From Mesostigma viride (Eukaryota > Streptophyta > Mesostigmatophyceae > Mesostigmatales > Mesostigmataceae): DNA of 64,000 nt. This document shows, one piece after another, positions 1 to 9,100 of the stretch. The stretch is taken from the NCBI GenBank assembly GCA_009746045.1, contig RPFO01001271.1, forward strand, positions 1-64,000, in the 5' to 3' direction. Under the pieces are notes generated by a model. It was not told the origin of the DNA, searched no databases, and worked only from the letters and a program-made list of their open reading frames with translations. How positions within the stretch are numbered: position 1 is the first letter of the stretch; each line of letters starts with the position of its first letter. Made by a program: the position numbers and the translations under genes.

Positions 1-2
1 AT

Positions 3-257
3 TGGCTGGTACTCCCACTTCCGGACGACATCCGGGCCGGAATCAAGCATCGGTACATCGACGAGCGTCTCGAGAAGATCATGGGCAAGTACCACACGGA
101 CCGGTTGAAGACGAAGGAGTTTAACCAGCGGCGCATCCAAGAGAGCAAGGAGGCCGGAGCACGCGGAGAGGCCGGGGACGTGCAAGAGGGTGCCGTTCCG
201 AACTCCATCATCCTCGAAGGCGGCGCGCCAACGATCGAGCCCGCGAATGAGGACTAA
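3..257 (+). CDS. C-terminal fragment of an unidentified protein
   Basis: An open frame enters from the left edge and ends at TAA 255-257, giving 84 codons of a charged, helix-rich tail with many Lys, Arg and Glu residues and an acidic end (PANED). There is no start inside the window, so this is the end of a larger gene. Its stop overlaps the stop of the convergent next gene by two bases, the tail-to-tail packing seen throughout the viral part of the window. I do not recognise the family. Confidence 0.55.
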   Translation, partial: WLVLPLPDDIRAGIKHRYIDERLEKIMGKYHTDRLKTKEFNQRRIQESKEAGARGEAGDVQEGAVPNSIILEGGAPTIEPANED

Positions 258-730
258 TAGGTGCACTCGCACGTGTTCCTATCGGAAGGCAGGACCTTGA
301 ACTTTTTCCCGCACCCCCTGCACGCCGGGACCTCCCCCACCTGCACCTGGCCGCACACGGCGTCCACCCATAGAGGCGGCGAGAGCCTCAGCATGGAAAC
401 GACGTCCTCCGAAGTGAAACGCACCGTTCTCGTGGGCGCGTCGTCCGAGTCTTCCGTCTTCACGAACATCATGTCCGACTCCACGTCCATTCCCGTGATC
501 ATCGAGGCCGTGACGTTCTTCTCCTTCCTTGAATCGTTGGACACGTAGACTCCCACCCCGCGGCCTCGGTACGGAAGGTTGTGCTTGGGCGCGAGGATGT
601 CGAACAGTGTCGGAGAACGCAGAGATTTCTCCACGTGTTCCCACGACCACTGGAACGGAAAGTCTACGACGAAGAGCCCCGGGTACCCCCGAACGGTCAG
701 AATCGCGTTGGACTCGTTTTCGTTGTCCAT
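254..730 (-). CDS. Hypothetical protein with C-terminal zinc-binding cysteines
   Basis: 158 residues from ATG 728-730. The last 25 residues contain CxxC followed by CxC (CRGCG ... TCEC), which looks like a small treble-clef or ribbon-type zinc site; the rest is mixed alpha/beta with no motif I know. The 32 bp upstream are AT-rich (TTATTTAATAAA) and are shared with the divergent gene starting at 763, so both are probably fired from one bidirectional promoter. Function unknown. Confidence 0.7.
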   Translation of the reverse strand: MDNENESNAILTVRGYPGLFVVDFPFQWSWEHVEKSLRSPTLFDILAPKHNLPYRGRGVGVYVSNDSRKEKNVTASMITGMDVESDMMFVKTEDSDDAPTRTVRFTSEDVVSMLRLSPPLWVDAVCGQVQVGEVPACRGCGKKFKVLPSDRNTCECTY

Positions 731-762
731 CCTCTTATTTAATAAAGGCTTATATTAACGTG

Positions 763-1149
763 ATGTCTCGTCTGAGCGCGGCGAACGCCTACGACCTCGT
801 GAAAGCGTCGCAGGCGGGGAGACGCATGGTGGAAGACAAGATCACGCGCGCCGTGGAAACGTGCATACGTTCTACGGCGTCCCAGGGGCAGACGTCCTTG
901 CTGTACACCGTACCCACGTATCAGTTCGGGCTGCCGATCTATGACGTCCGCACGGTCGTGCGCAAAGTCGGGAAGGGGTTCGCCAGGAAAGGGTTCCGCG
1001 TAAAGATCGTCGGCACGAATCACTTGTACATGGAGTGGGGAGCCGCGCCGTCGAAGAGCCAACCCAAGCAGGAGAAAAAAAGCACGCCCAGTCAGCGAAC
1101 CATAGACATCACTCGCAAAGTCCGGTTCAATCTAACCAAGCTTGCGTAA
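763..1149 (+). CDS. Small conserved-type viral hypothetical protein (helical + beta)
   Basis: 128 residues. The ATG at 763 was chosen over more upstream in-frame codons because it lies just after the AT-rich promoter (TTATTTAATAAAG). An N-terminal helical part (residues about 1-50) is followed by the pattern 'gKGFARKGFRVKIVG...LYMEWG', an alternating segment that resembles small proteins found in several giant viruses, where a helix is followed by a beta hairpin ending in a W. The C-terminal third is Lys/Gln/Ser-rich and probably disordered. It overlaps the convergent gene 1132-1419 by 18 bp. Function unknown. Confidence 0.7.
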   Translation: MSRLSAANAYDLVKASQAGRRMVEDKITRAVETCIRSTASQGQTSLLYTVPTYQFGLPIYDVRTVVRKVGKGFARKGFRVKIVGTNHLYMEWGAAPSKSQPKQEKKSTPSQRTIDITRKVRFNLTKLA

Positions 1150-1419
1150 CGAAGCAACGGCCTGGAGCATCCACAACAAAACGAGACCCAGCAGGACGGA
1201 GTTTGCCACCTCTAGCATGCCCTGCGGGGTCTGTTCTTGGATCCCAAGCCTACAAAAGGCTTGGTTCGCGTACATGCAAACGCCGCGGACCGCGCCTTGC
1301 GGTTCCGCGTAGTTTACGCCCCCCCACTGTCCTACGGGGGGCGGGTAGGCCTTCACGGGCGGTGCGTATGCCATTCGTGGCCGAGACCAGTACGGATGTG
1401 CGATTGCAATGGATGTCAT
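1132..1419 (-). CDS. Small membrane protein, Pro-rich N-terminus
   Basis: 95 residues with a Pro/Tyr-rich N-terminal half (residues 10-40) and one hydrophobic segment near the C-terminus (about residues 70-88, 'VLLGLVLLWML'). This is a tail-anchored layout. ATG at 1417-1419 follows an AT-rich stretch (TTATTATTAAT) that would serve as promoter. Likely a virion-membrane or ER-membrane protein by analogy with other small viral membrane proteins, but no family is recognised. Confidence 0.6.
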   Translation of the reverse strand: MTSIAIAHPYWSRPRMAYAPPVKAYPPPVGQWGGVNYAEPQGAVRGVCMYANQAFCRLGIQEQTPQGMLEVANSVLLGLVLLWMLQAVASLRKLG

Positions 1420-1471
1420 TTATTATTAATCCTTATGAAATTTAATAAAAGTCGATCGTTTGTAAGACACT

Positions 1472-3364
1472 CTAATCCGTGTTCGGAGGGACCGCGTTCT
1501 CGTTCGCGAAGTCCACGCCATACAGCCAGAACGCCTTCTTCTTCGTCGGCCTGTCCGTCCCCTCCTGGTCGAGAGGGTACACCTTCCACACCTTCTGAAA
1601 CACGAGCTTGAGCTTGAACTCGGTGAACACGTGCTTGTAAAAGTCCTCTTCGAACACGATGCGAGACCGCGGGTCCCTCTGCCTGTTCCAATCGTTGAAC
1701 CGCTTCTGGAACTCTTCCCATGGGCAGTAGTTGTGCTCGAGGTCAACCTCCACCCACGAGACGTTGTTGAGGAACGTGTACAGAGGGTTAGACGATTCTT
1801 GCGCACGCCGCCGGCATTCCGTGAACCATTCGGGGAGGAAGTCGATGAGCGCGCCGTCCGAGGCCTTGCGGACGAGCGCGTGATACGCGCGGTTGCCCTT
1901 CACGATGACTCTGCCGATGTTCTGGGAAATGCGTTCCTCCATTCTGGGGTCGAGTTTGCCGGAGGGCTTGTTGTCGAACGGGAACAGGATGAGGCGACGG
2001 GTGATCTGACTGGCGTTGTCCGCCTGGCAGAACAAGCGGTTCCCCGCGGCCAGGAAGGGAGACGTCCACGGCACGCGAGAGGCGTACTTGTGTTTCTCCG
2101 CCAGCGCCATCGTCTCGCCGCTCACCAATGACAGCCATTCCGACTGAGTGAGAGAGAACTTGTCGTTCAACTCGTAGCTGATGATCACATACTTCTCCTT
2201 CAGCTGCGATAGCCCAAACAGCGGCTCGATGTTGTTGGAGAGAACGCCGGCGTCGAGTCCGTAGATGTGTTCGAGAATGTGGACCAACGTCGACTTGCCA
2301 GACCCGGCTATGCCCTTGAGAAAGATCATGACTTCGAACCTGTCCTTCTCGCGAAGGTTGTACAGCATCCTTCCGACGGCGAGGGCCCAGTAAGGGCGCT
2401 GCACCTCCTCTGGGAAGTCTTGGTCGACGAGGATCTTGTCGATGGCGTCGCTGGGGATGTCGAACCACTCGCCGTCGTCGAATTCGCCTTTGAAAGCGTC
2501 CTCCTCGAAGAGCGTCTCGTCCATGTCCACGTTGTCGAAGTAACGACACGCACCGACATCCTGTGAGAGGTCGATCGCCGGGTATGGAAAGAACTCGTCC
2601 GTGTCGCACTTGTAGATCCCATTTCGGAACGCGAAAACGTGCCTGTCGCGCGGCCTCACGGGGAAATCGGACTCCGACGACTCGATGATCCAGTCCGCGA
2701 CTCGTTTGCGGACACCGCCATCCTTGCTCGCGAGACCCCACGACGCCGTGCGGCCCAGCGTGCACTCCTTATTGACCCACTGCTCGACCGTGCATATCTT
2801 CGTCCAAAAGTGCGTGTCATGCCCATCCGGAGTCATCACGCGCTGGTACACGCCCGTGTCAGACGGCTCGCTCCCCTTCCTCAACCCCTGCGTGCTCCAT
2901 CGCATGGTCAAGACGAGGATGAGACACTGGAAATCGTTGAGCTGCTTCGGGAGCGAGAGGACGCGAGCGATCAGACTCGGGAGCGTTTGCAGGTCCTCGG
3001 GCGGCAAGACACCCTTGATGGCGCACGAAACGCACTCGGCCGTGGAGAACATGCGCCAAATGCACTGGTTCATGGAAGGCTTCAAGTCCTCCATGATCCG
3101 CTCGTCGACTTGCCCGCAGAGGTTCGTGATGCGAGACAACGCACGGACGTATCTCGCGTCCACGTGGGCGTAAAGAGCTACGTCCGCGGCGTCGACCCTA
3201 GCGAAACAGGCGGCCATCAACGCGGTGTTCCCTGGCGGCACGTCCGCTCGATTGGCGAGGTCCAAAACGTCCGCGAGGATGTCAGCCATCGAGGCCTTTG
3301 CAACCGCCTCGTCGGCTAGCACGGCGAACCTCCGAATCTCGTCGTTGGTCATGGCTTTCAGCAT
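1472..3364 (-). CDS. D5-like superfamily 3 helicase (DNA replication)
   Basis: 630 residues from ATG 3362-3364; the frame is open a little further upstream but only with a GTG. The C-terminal half is a clear SF3 AAA+ helicase: Walker A GIAGSGKST at about residues 351-359, a Walker B/B' region ending in 'VIISYELND', sensor-1 'PFLAAGNR' at about 436-443 and arginine-finger region 'ITRRLILFPF' at about 454-463. In nucleocytoviruses and phages this domain unwinds DNA at forks and is commonly fused to a primase; here the N-terminal 300 residues show no primase motif I can see. A short acidic gene lies directly upstream (7-bp overlap) and may be translated from the same message. The gene has no lesion, unlike many neighbours. 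Confidence 0.9.
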   Translation of the reverse strand: MLKAMTNDEIRRFAVLADEAVAKASMADILADVLDLANRADVPPGNTALMAACFARVDAADVALYAHVDARYVRALSRITNLCGQVDERIMEDLKPSMNQCIWRMFSTAECVSCAIKGVLPPEDLQTLPSLIARVLSLPKQLNDFQCLILVLTMRWSTQGLRKGSEPSDTGVYQRVMTPDGHDTHFWTKICTVEQWVNKECTLGRTASWGLASKDGGVRKRVADWIIESSESDFPVRPRDRHVFAFRNGIYKCDTDEFFPYPAIDLSQDVGACRYFDNVDMDETLFEEDAFKGEFDDGEWFDIPSDAIDKILVDQDFPEEVQRPYWALAVGRMLYNLREKDRFEVMIFLKGIAGSGKSTLVHILEHIYGLDAGVLSNNIEPLFGLSQLKEKYVIISYELNDKFSLTQSEWLSLVSGETMALAEKHKYASRVPWTSPFLAAGNRLFCQADNASQITRRLILFPFDNKPSGKLDPRMEERISQNIGRVIVKGNRAYHALVRKASDGALIDFLPEWFTECRRRAQESSNPLYTFLNNVSWVEVDLEHNYCPWEEFQKRFNDWNRQRDPRSRIVFEEDFYKHVFTEFKLKLVFQKVWKVYPLDQEGTDRPTKKKAFWLYGVDFANENAVPPNTD

Positions 3365-3804
3365 CCCTCCGAAATCCACGAGCCCTTCCTCCCCCCCAGT
3401 TCCCTGCGAAACCGGATGGGCTCGTCGTCGTGTTCCTCCTCGAACGCAACGGGGGTGGTTTGGGGCGCAAACGGATTTCCTGACTGCGTTGGCTGACTTC
3501 CTTGCGGCTCATCTTCGTCGTCGTCTTGCATGATCTGGCCAGGATGAAGGCCACCATCCCCCTCCTCACCGCCGTCGGCGCTCGAAACGATGAAATCGTC
3601 CATCGGCGTGTTTTGCGCGTTTTGGACATCCTCTTCGTCGTCTTCATCCTCCTCGACCTCGTCTTCGTTCTCGGCTTCATCGTCCACAAAGGGGTTCCTC
3701 TCTAGCCTCCCTCTTTTGCGGGATCTCACCATGACATGCGTAAGACGACGACGACCATGAGAGTCTTCGTTTGTCGCGTGGGAGCAGTCGTTCATGGCTC
3801 TCAT
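3358..3804 (-). CDS. Acidic, low-complexity protein upstream of the helicase
   Basis: 148 residues. A basic N-terminal part (RSRKRGRLERNPFVDDEAE) is followed by a long Asp/Glu tract (residues about 40-60) and a mostly disordered tail. This resembles the disordered leader often found in front of giant-virus replication proteins. Its stop overlaps the helicase start by 7 bp in another frame, which suggests coupled translation; an indel that separated an original N-terminal extension of the helicase cannot be excluded. ATGs at 3804, 3795 and further in are all possible starts. Confidence 0.5.
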   Translation of the reverse strand: MRAMNDCSHATNEDSHGRRRLTHVMVRSRKRGRLERNPFVDDEAENEDEVEEDEDDEEDVQNAQNTPMDDFIVSSADGGEEGDGGLHPGQIMQDDDEDEPQGSQPTQSGNPFAPQTTPVAFEEEHDDEPIRFRRELGGRKGSWISEGC

Positions 3805-3969
3805 CTTATAGCTTTACAAATTTATGACCTCTAGACGAACGCTCGATACTCGAGAGGCGGATTTGCCACGTCGCGATCTTGGAATCGAAACGCCACGCGG
3901 AAGTTTCTATGACGTCAGGTGGCGGTTACGACTCAAAAATCTCCTATGCGGTAGTTTAGATACGATCGG

Positions 3970-4284
3970 ATGAACCTAGAGGCCGCCAAGGACGTTCTGA
4001 CGTCAGTGTGTACTATTTTTGGAACTATGACTGGGTACGTGATGCTTTCCGAATTCAATCACAATCAGACATGGTTTAAAATCGTTTGTATTTTCAGCGT
4101 GGCGTACACAACTACCAAACGTATCGAGATCGCGGCCATCGCGGCGGCTCTCGTGTTCTTGCTTTCCACTGTGATTCGGTTGACGGTGGATGACCCCGGG
4201 GAAGAGCAAGAGCCCGTGTTCCCTTTGGCCAGCAACACCGCGCCTACCCCTCCTCCACGATCAAAACCTCTCGTGGCCAGATAA
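3970..4284 (+). CDS. Small two-pass membrane protein
   Basis: 104 residues. Hydrophobic segments lie at about residues 8-28 and 50-72 ('AAIAAALVFLLSTVI'), followed by a Pro-rich, probably cytosolic or virion-internal tail. The 165 bp upstream hold no gene. Overlaps the convergent gene at 4261 by 24 bp. Family not recognised. Confidence 0.6.
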   Translation: MNLEAAKDVLTSVCTIFGTMTGYVMLSEFNHNQTWFKIVCIFSVAYTTTKRIEIAAIAAALVFLLSTVIRLTVDDPGEEQEPVFPLASNTAPTPPPRSKPLVAR

Positions 4285-5337
4285 CGCGTGATACGACCTC
4301 ATGACAATCGCCCATATTTTCGGATCGACCGTAAACGAGGCGTTCACCATTTTCGCGGGAACTTTTTGCAACATGGAATCTCGCACGAGACGCAGGTTGC
4401 TCTCGTATTTCCCCATAGCCTCTTCGAGTTCAGCGCGCATCTCGGCCTTCCACTCTTCTAAGCGCGCGAAGTCGCCCGTTCGAATTCCTTGATAGTCCAG
4501 CCGCGCCGCCCGTCTCATGATCATGTACACTCCGTGCTTTTTCATGAGCATTCTCGCCGTGTCCGCGCTAAAGTTTGACTTCCTCGCGTTGTTGACGTCG
4601 GCCCGCCCCTCCGCGACGATCGCCGCCAATGCGTCCTTCTTCAGCCGGAAACGGGGGTAATGGCACACGTACGCGAGCACGGAAATGGGCGACGTCATGT
4701 CGAGCCCGGCGCGGATGTACGTGTTGAACCTCGCGCATCGAAGGACCAGCATGATGATGAAAAAAACGAACGATCCCTCTTCGAGGCCCATGGCGTCTAA
4801 AAACAGCCACGCCATGCGCGTGAAACGGGTGTTGGAATCCGCCTCGACGATCATGCACGCCAATCGAGTAAGAGAAGGCATCTGTCGCGATCTTTCTGGG
4901 CACCTCTCGGCCGCTTCGATGCCGAGAAGCGTTTTCCCGGCCGAGAGGTGCATGGACGTGAACGCTTCGATGGCCTTGTCGGTTGCGCACGATGTGATGA
5001 TCATGTCGACGTACGACAAATCTTCCACGCGGGGTCCGACGCGTTTTTGAGCCGTGGAGTCGAAATACATCGCAGCTTTCGTCTTGAAGGCTTCGATGCT
5101 TCCTATGGCGGACCGACACGCAACGAGATCTTGTCGAATCGCGTCGACGCTTCCACCGAGCGCGGTTCTCACGTTGGCCTTTCTTCGCTCGATCTCCTCG
5201 TTCATCACGTCGCGGATGTCCGTGTTTTCGAAAGCGGCTTCCGCGTTCATAAGATCGTCCATGTCTAGGCACTCCACCACCAGACCCCACGCCTCGTGGG
5301 AGTCCATGAACGGCGTCCGACAGATACACGACAGCAT
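4261..5337 (-). CDS. Hypothetical alpha-helical protein
   Basis: 358 residues, ATG 5335-5337, preceded on its own strand by TTAAAAAG close to the start. The start 'MDSHEAWGLVVECLDMDDLMNAEAAFENTDIRD' of the in-frame second Met (residue 11) has the rhythm of an F-box or ankyrin-type N-terminal helix pair, but the rest is generic helical sequence with scattered Cys. No motif was good enough for an assignment. No lesion visible. Confidence 0.65.
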   Translation of the reverse strand: MLSCICRTPFMDSHEAWGLVVECLDMDDLMNAEAAFENTDIRDVMNEEIERRKANVRTALGGSVDAIRQDLVACRSAIGSIEAFKTKAAMYFDSTAQKRVGPRVEDLSYVDMIITSCATDKAIEAFTSMHLSAGKTLLGIEAAERCPERSRQMPSLTRLACMIVEADSNTRFTRMAWLFLDAMGLEEGSFVFFIIMLVLRCARFNTYIRAGLDMTSPISVLAYVCHYPRFRLKKDALAAIVAEGRADVNNARKSNFSADTARMLMKKHGVYMIMRRAARLDYQGIRTGDFARLEEWKAEMRAELEEAMGKYESNLRLVRDSMLQKVPAKMVNASFTVDPKIWAIVMRSYHALSGHERF

Positions 5338-5367
5338 ACACTTTTTAAGCCTCTTGTCACTCGAGCC

Positions 5368-6650
5368 TCACGCCTTCACGTACGTGACGTTCCCTCTGAT
5401 GGTCCACGTCCCGGGCAGCAGATGTTCCGTTCGGACGGATACCACGTTTCCGGACGAAGGGTCGATCACGGCTTCCGCTTCGGCGTTGCCTCGAACCGCG
5501 ACGTCGTTATTTATATAAAACACCAACCCCGAGTTCTCCGTGACCCAGCTGTGAAGTGTGTTCGTCCCCGTCGTCTTCGTGACAGTGAAACGCGAACTCG
5601 CGACGGTCGCCGGCGTCAGCCCGTCCGGCAATCCCAAGCTTACTTCGTACACCCCGGTGGCAGAGGCTGACTTTCCTCCCAACCTGCTCAGAAATTCCGC
5701 GTTCAGTGCGGACTCGTAGATCGCAAAATCGTCAATATACCCGTTCATGTATTCGCTCGTCCCGCTTCTCTGGCCAATGCGCAACGTCCCAGTGGGTACC
5801 TGGACCGACCCTCCTGGGTTGGTGGACACCGCCAGGGACGTGAACGACGCCCATTCCGTCGCTGTCAGGGCGGCGTGCATCGAAACGAGCCCGTTCTGTC
5901 GAGTGACAATCACGTGATACCATTTGCTGGAAACCGGCGTCCATGTGGCGGACGTGACGTCACGTCGTTTCCTCTATCAAACAGACACAGCTTCCCGTTT
6001 CCGTTGTAATTGTACACTAAATGGAACGTCAAGTTCCCGACCGACAAAAGGACTTGGTTCTGTGTGGTGTTGTTGCTCGTATAGAACCTGCACGATATCG
6101 AGAAGTCGGACGCAAGAACCGTCTTCAGAGCCGCGTGATCGATGTCGAACCCCCCCGTGCTGTCCGAGACCTTGAGAGACCTCGAGCCTACGTTAAATAC
6201 GGTGCTATCGTACGTGCTCGACCCTCGCAAACTGCCCGTGTACGCGTTCGGTCCGTCGTCCGCCGCGCTGTTCTCGAAACGCCAGTTCGCCAGAGGGCCT
6301 ACATGGACATCTGCATCCAATTGAAGGGTCACGAGCTTGTTTATTACCATAAACTTAGCGGTTCGAATCGTTACATTACGCGTATATAGAGACGCAAGAG
6401 CCGGCGTCCAGTTCGTCCAATCCTGTAGGTCGTTGAGTTCGTGACCGTATATCGCGAACCCGTTCGTGACCGTTAGACTTCCAAGGATGGTTGTGGCCCC
6501 TTCCGCGCTCGTCGTGACGATGGCCGTCTCCAAGGACGTTGCGGGGTCTTTGGAGACGATGCGGAAGGCGCCATCTTCCGCAGAAAGGACGTAATCGTTT
6601 CCCGTCACGGAATTGATCTCTATGGATTTGCACCTAGCGCTTCCAGACAT
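5368..6650 (-). pseudogene. Fibre-like protein with LamG/concanavalin-type domain, frameshifted
   Basis: Two consecutive frames form one protein. The upstream part (6650 to about 5955) has a repetitive beta-rich leader with 'GSLTVTNGFAIYG', typical of virus or phage tail-fibre stalks, followed by the first half of a LamG-like jelly roll ('WRFENSAADDGPNAYTG', 'FSISCRFYT'). The downstream part continues the same domain ('KWYHVIVTRQNG', 'GYIDDFAIYESAL'), which is how LamG-like domains end. The switch lies at a tandem GACGT-GACGT at 5951-5960; a 5-bp duplication is the simplest cause. Such domains usually bind glycans at the host surface. In this state the product would be truncated within the lectin-like domain. 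Confidence 0.75.
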
Positions 6651-6682
6651 TACTCCGACCTACTAAATCCAACTGAATATTT

Positions 6683-7385
6683 TTAAACGCCGGGGGGAGG
6701 ATACTCGTACCAGCTGCCAAAGGTGTCCACTTGATAGTGAATGTCGAATTCCAGAGCCCACACCGGCTCTTGTAGCGTGTCATCCACGTCGTTATAGTTC
6801 CGAAACAGACGCATCATTAACATGGACGAGTCCCTCTTTCCCGCACCGGATATTACGCACGAGTCTGTTCCCAGAGGCGTCGTGCGACTACATATGAGAT
6901 GCTTGTATTGATCTGCAGCAGTGAGACTGGTAGAATTGCAGATATACACGGTCGTCGGTGTGGGGAACGGATCTCCGACGTTCGCCCACGAATACTCGAG
7001 CCCGAACTTTACGTTGCCAGTCGCCGTGCCGGATTTCATGATGTGAACATGAGGCTTTAGATCCGTGCCCTCTTTCCACGCGTGAGGAGTCTGTATGTGG
7101 ATGAAATCTCCTTTGGCTGCGGGTTGGAGCTTCCAAACTCGACAACCTGGAGCTTGGCGGTGTTGGCCCCGCCGCCGAGGTTGGTGACCAAAACGTTCGT
7201 GGGGGGTTGTCGCCCTGCACGGTCACTTCGGACAGCGGCGTCCGCATGTCATCCCACACGGGATGCTCGGAAATCTGGAACCCGTGGCGCGAGTACACGT
7301 AATCCGCTGTGATTTTCCCCTTCACTTCCAGATCTCCCACCACCGTCGAGTTCCCGGGAAGCAGAGTCGACGTCGTGGAAGACAT
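6683..7385 (-). pseudogene. Second fibre-like protein, two frameshifts
   Basis: Starts at ATG 7383-7385 with a short leader 'GDLEVKGKITADY' of fibre type. The frame then breaks twice. One break lies at the six-G run 7201-7206, where one extra base restores the expected reading. The second is near 7130-7150 with no obvious run. After it the protein continues with 'TPHAWKEGTDLKPHVHIMKSG' and 'YSWANVGDPF', a pattern seen in virus and phage head-fibre or tail proteins of unknown fold. It sits next to the LamG gene in the same orientation, and both are broken, so attachment functions of this copy are probably lost unless these are sequencing errors. Confidence 0.65.
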
Positions 7386-7437
7386 CTTCACTCATCACAC
7401 GTCCCCATTTGTTTTATCGGCGAGGTGACGCGGCTCT

Positions 7438-8348
7438 TCAATGGAGCGACACGTTCTCGATGGATATAAACGAGCGAGCGGGGATGTCCGACCTGTTCAC
7501 GATAAGTGCGGCGCTGCCGAGAGACCGGGAGTTGTTCGCGGCCGAACTCTCGCCCTCGGTTTCCTCTTCCTCTCCCTCTTCCTCGTCCTCGTCCTCCCCG
7601 TCTTCCTCGTCGTCCCCCCTTCCTCGTCCTCGGGCAAGACGTGGTAGTCCTTCCCTGCCTCGCAGAGGTCCCACCGCATCGAGTTGTTATCGTTCACGTT
7701 CGACCATATCCCGTGCTGCACCCGGCCGCAGTTGATCAGCGCGCGACAGGATAGGGTCGCGAAGGAGCAGGTCGTCTCGTGCAAAACGAGGTCCGTGTAT
7801 TTCCCCACGTGTTTGCAGCCGTCCCCGTCGAGGAAGAAGCGGCAGGGGAAGTGCTCGCACGCGAGCTTGTGGTCCACCAGGTCCTTGCGGAGGAACGAGG
7901 CAGTGCATCCGTGACAGCGGTTCGGGCAGTCGATTTTCTCTTGCGGACACCCGCCCCCGGCCCTGTGCTTCAACACATCATCAGAGGAACCCTCGAACGT
8001 GCATCCCCGTTCCCAGTTGATGCACTTTCGACGTACCAAAGCCGTGATGCGTCCTAACGTGATTAGGTGCTGATACTTGTACCGATGCCACGGAGCCCTG
8101 CACAGAATGCACTTGCCCGTGACCGGGGCCACGATTCCTCCGCGGCGTTTCTGCCTCGAAACGAGCTCGCTGAAGCACGGCTTGTGACATACGACCGCCT
8201 CGCACTTGCCGCCCTCTGTCCGCGTCCTGCATTCTACCACTACCGGGTTCGATAGCACGCCCATGCACAGGTGACATTGCAGATCGTCCGACGACACTTG
8301 GACGACCCGCGAGCAATCGGCGCAGTCCATGGTCGTGCGTGTACACAT
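7438..8348 (-). pseudogene. RING / TRAF-type zinc-finger protein, frameshift near the C-terminus
   Basis: The N-terminal Cys-rich part has a RING-like arrangement ('CHLCMGVLSNPVVVEC ... CILCRAPW') and then TRAF-type zinc fingers ('CPNRCHGCTASFLRKDLVDH', 'CEHFPCRF', 'HETTCSF'). This pairing is usual in E3 ubiquitin ligases that bind receptors or viral targets. The frame changes at the six-C run 7614-7619: in one frame the tail turns Arg-rich, in the other it becomes an acidic Asp/Glu tract ending at 7438, which is a more natural tail. Starts at ATG 8348 or 8330 are both close behind a TTTAAA element (8354-8362). The zinc-binding core is before the break and intact. Confidence 0.7.
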
Positions 8349-8419
8349 GCCAGAGTTTTTAAACACAAGTCATTGAACGAGCGAGATTTTTATTATCATA
8401 TCCATAAAGAATCATTCGT

Positions 8420-8711
8420 CATGAGTTATTGTCATCCGGTACACAACAACATCGCCGTCCTTCCCTGGTCCGGGGAGTGGATCGACGCGTATGGGAGTTT
8501 CTACAACAAGCCGGAGTCCGGGATCCATTTTTTCGTGAGCGACATGCGCAAGGAGAACGCTTTCTACGAGTCGTCCTCTTCTTCCTCTTCCTCGTCCTCG
8601 ACGGGGTTGTCCTCCTCTTCGGGGGCAGGAGGTTCTTCTTCTTCGGCCGACTCCGCGGCCTTGCGCTTGCGTTTGGACACGCGGGCCAGCGCCTTGACCT
8701 CCTCCACGTGA
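8420..8711 (+). CDS. Possible small ORF antisense to the 3' end of the next gene
   Basis: An ATG at 8420 follows an AT-rich stretch (TTTTTATTATCATATCC). The first 50 residues (PWSGEWIDAYGSF, GIHFFVSDMRK) look like a real protein, but the frame then runs as Ser-rich antisense into the gene ending at 8564. Either the true stop has been lost or only the first part is coding. The two genes would overlap by about 150 bp, more than elsewhere in the window. Confidence 0.35.
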
Positions 8712-9040
8712 GGTTCCATGATGACGCGCATGCACGCTTCGGCCTTCTCCCCGTCTCCGCCGAAGAACTGAAGAAGGCGGTCGGGGAGGACGTCCTTCAG
8801 CGGCGTCTTCTTCTTCCTGGTCTTCACCAAGAGCTTGTCGTCCCTCCCGGTGATATTGCACGCGTCCACACCGGCTCGGATCATGGACGCCAGGATGTCC
8901 TCCTGCAACGCCTTCTTGCGCTTACGCAGAGGAGCGAGGTCTTTGGACGTCGTCTTCAACGCGTCGTCCACCTCGATGAATTCGGACGTCATGGAACGCA
9001 TCTTGTTGCGCCACTCTTCCAATTCCACGGCCCCGTCCAT
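8564..9040 (-). CDS. Coiled-coil hypothetical protein with acidic tail
   Basis: 158 residues. An N-terminal helix pair rich in Lys/Glu (residues 5-50, 'DLAPLRKRKKALQEDILASMIRAG') is followed by 'KTPLKDVLPDRLLQFFGG' and a long acidic tail. The layout resembles small helical proteins conserved in several giant-virus groups, where the N-terminal coiled coil precedes a short beta element, but I cannot name the family with certainty. No lesion. Confidence 0.65.
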   Translation of the reverse strand: MDGAVELEEWRNKMRSMTSEFIEVDDALKTTSKDLAPLRKRKKALQEDILASMIRAGVDACNITGRDDKLLVKTRKKKTPLKDVLPDRLLQFFGGDGEKAEACMRVIMEPHVEEVKALARVSKRKRKAAESAEEEEPPAPEEEDNPVEDEEEEEEDDS

Positions 9041-9100
9041 TTCGAAGCCGCCGTCCGGTGTCTAGAACGGATATTTTTTAACGAGACCGCGAAACGCGCC

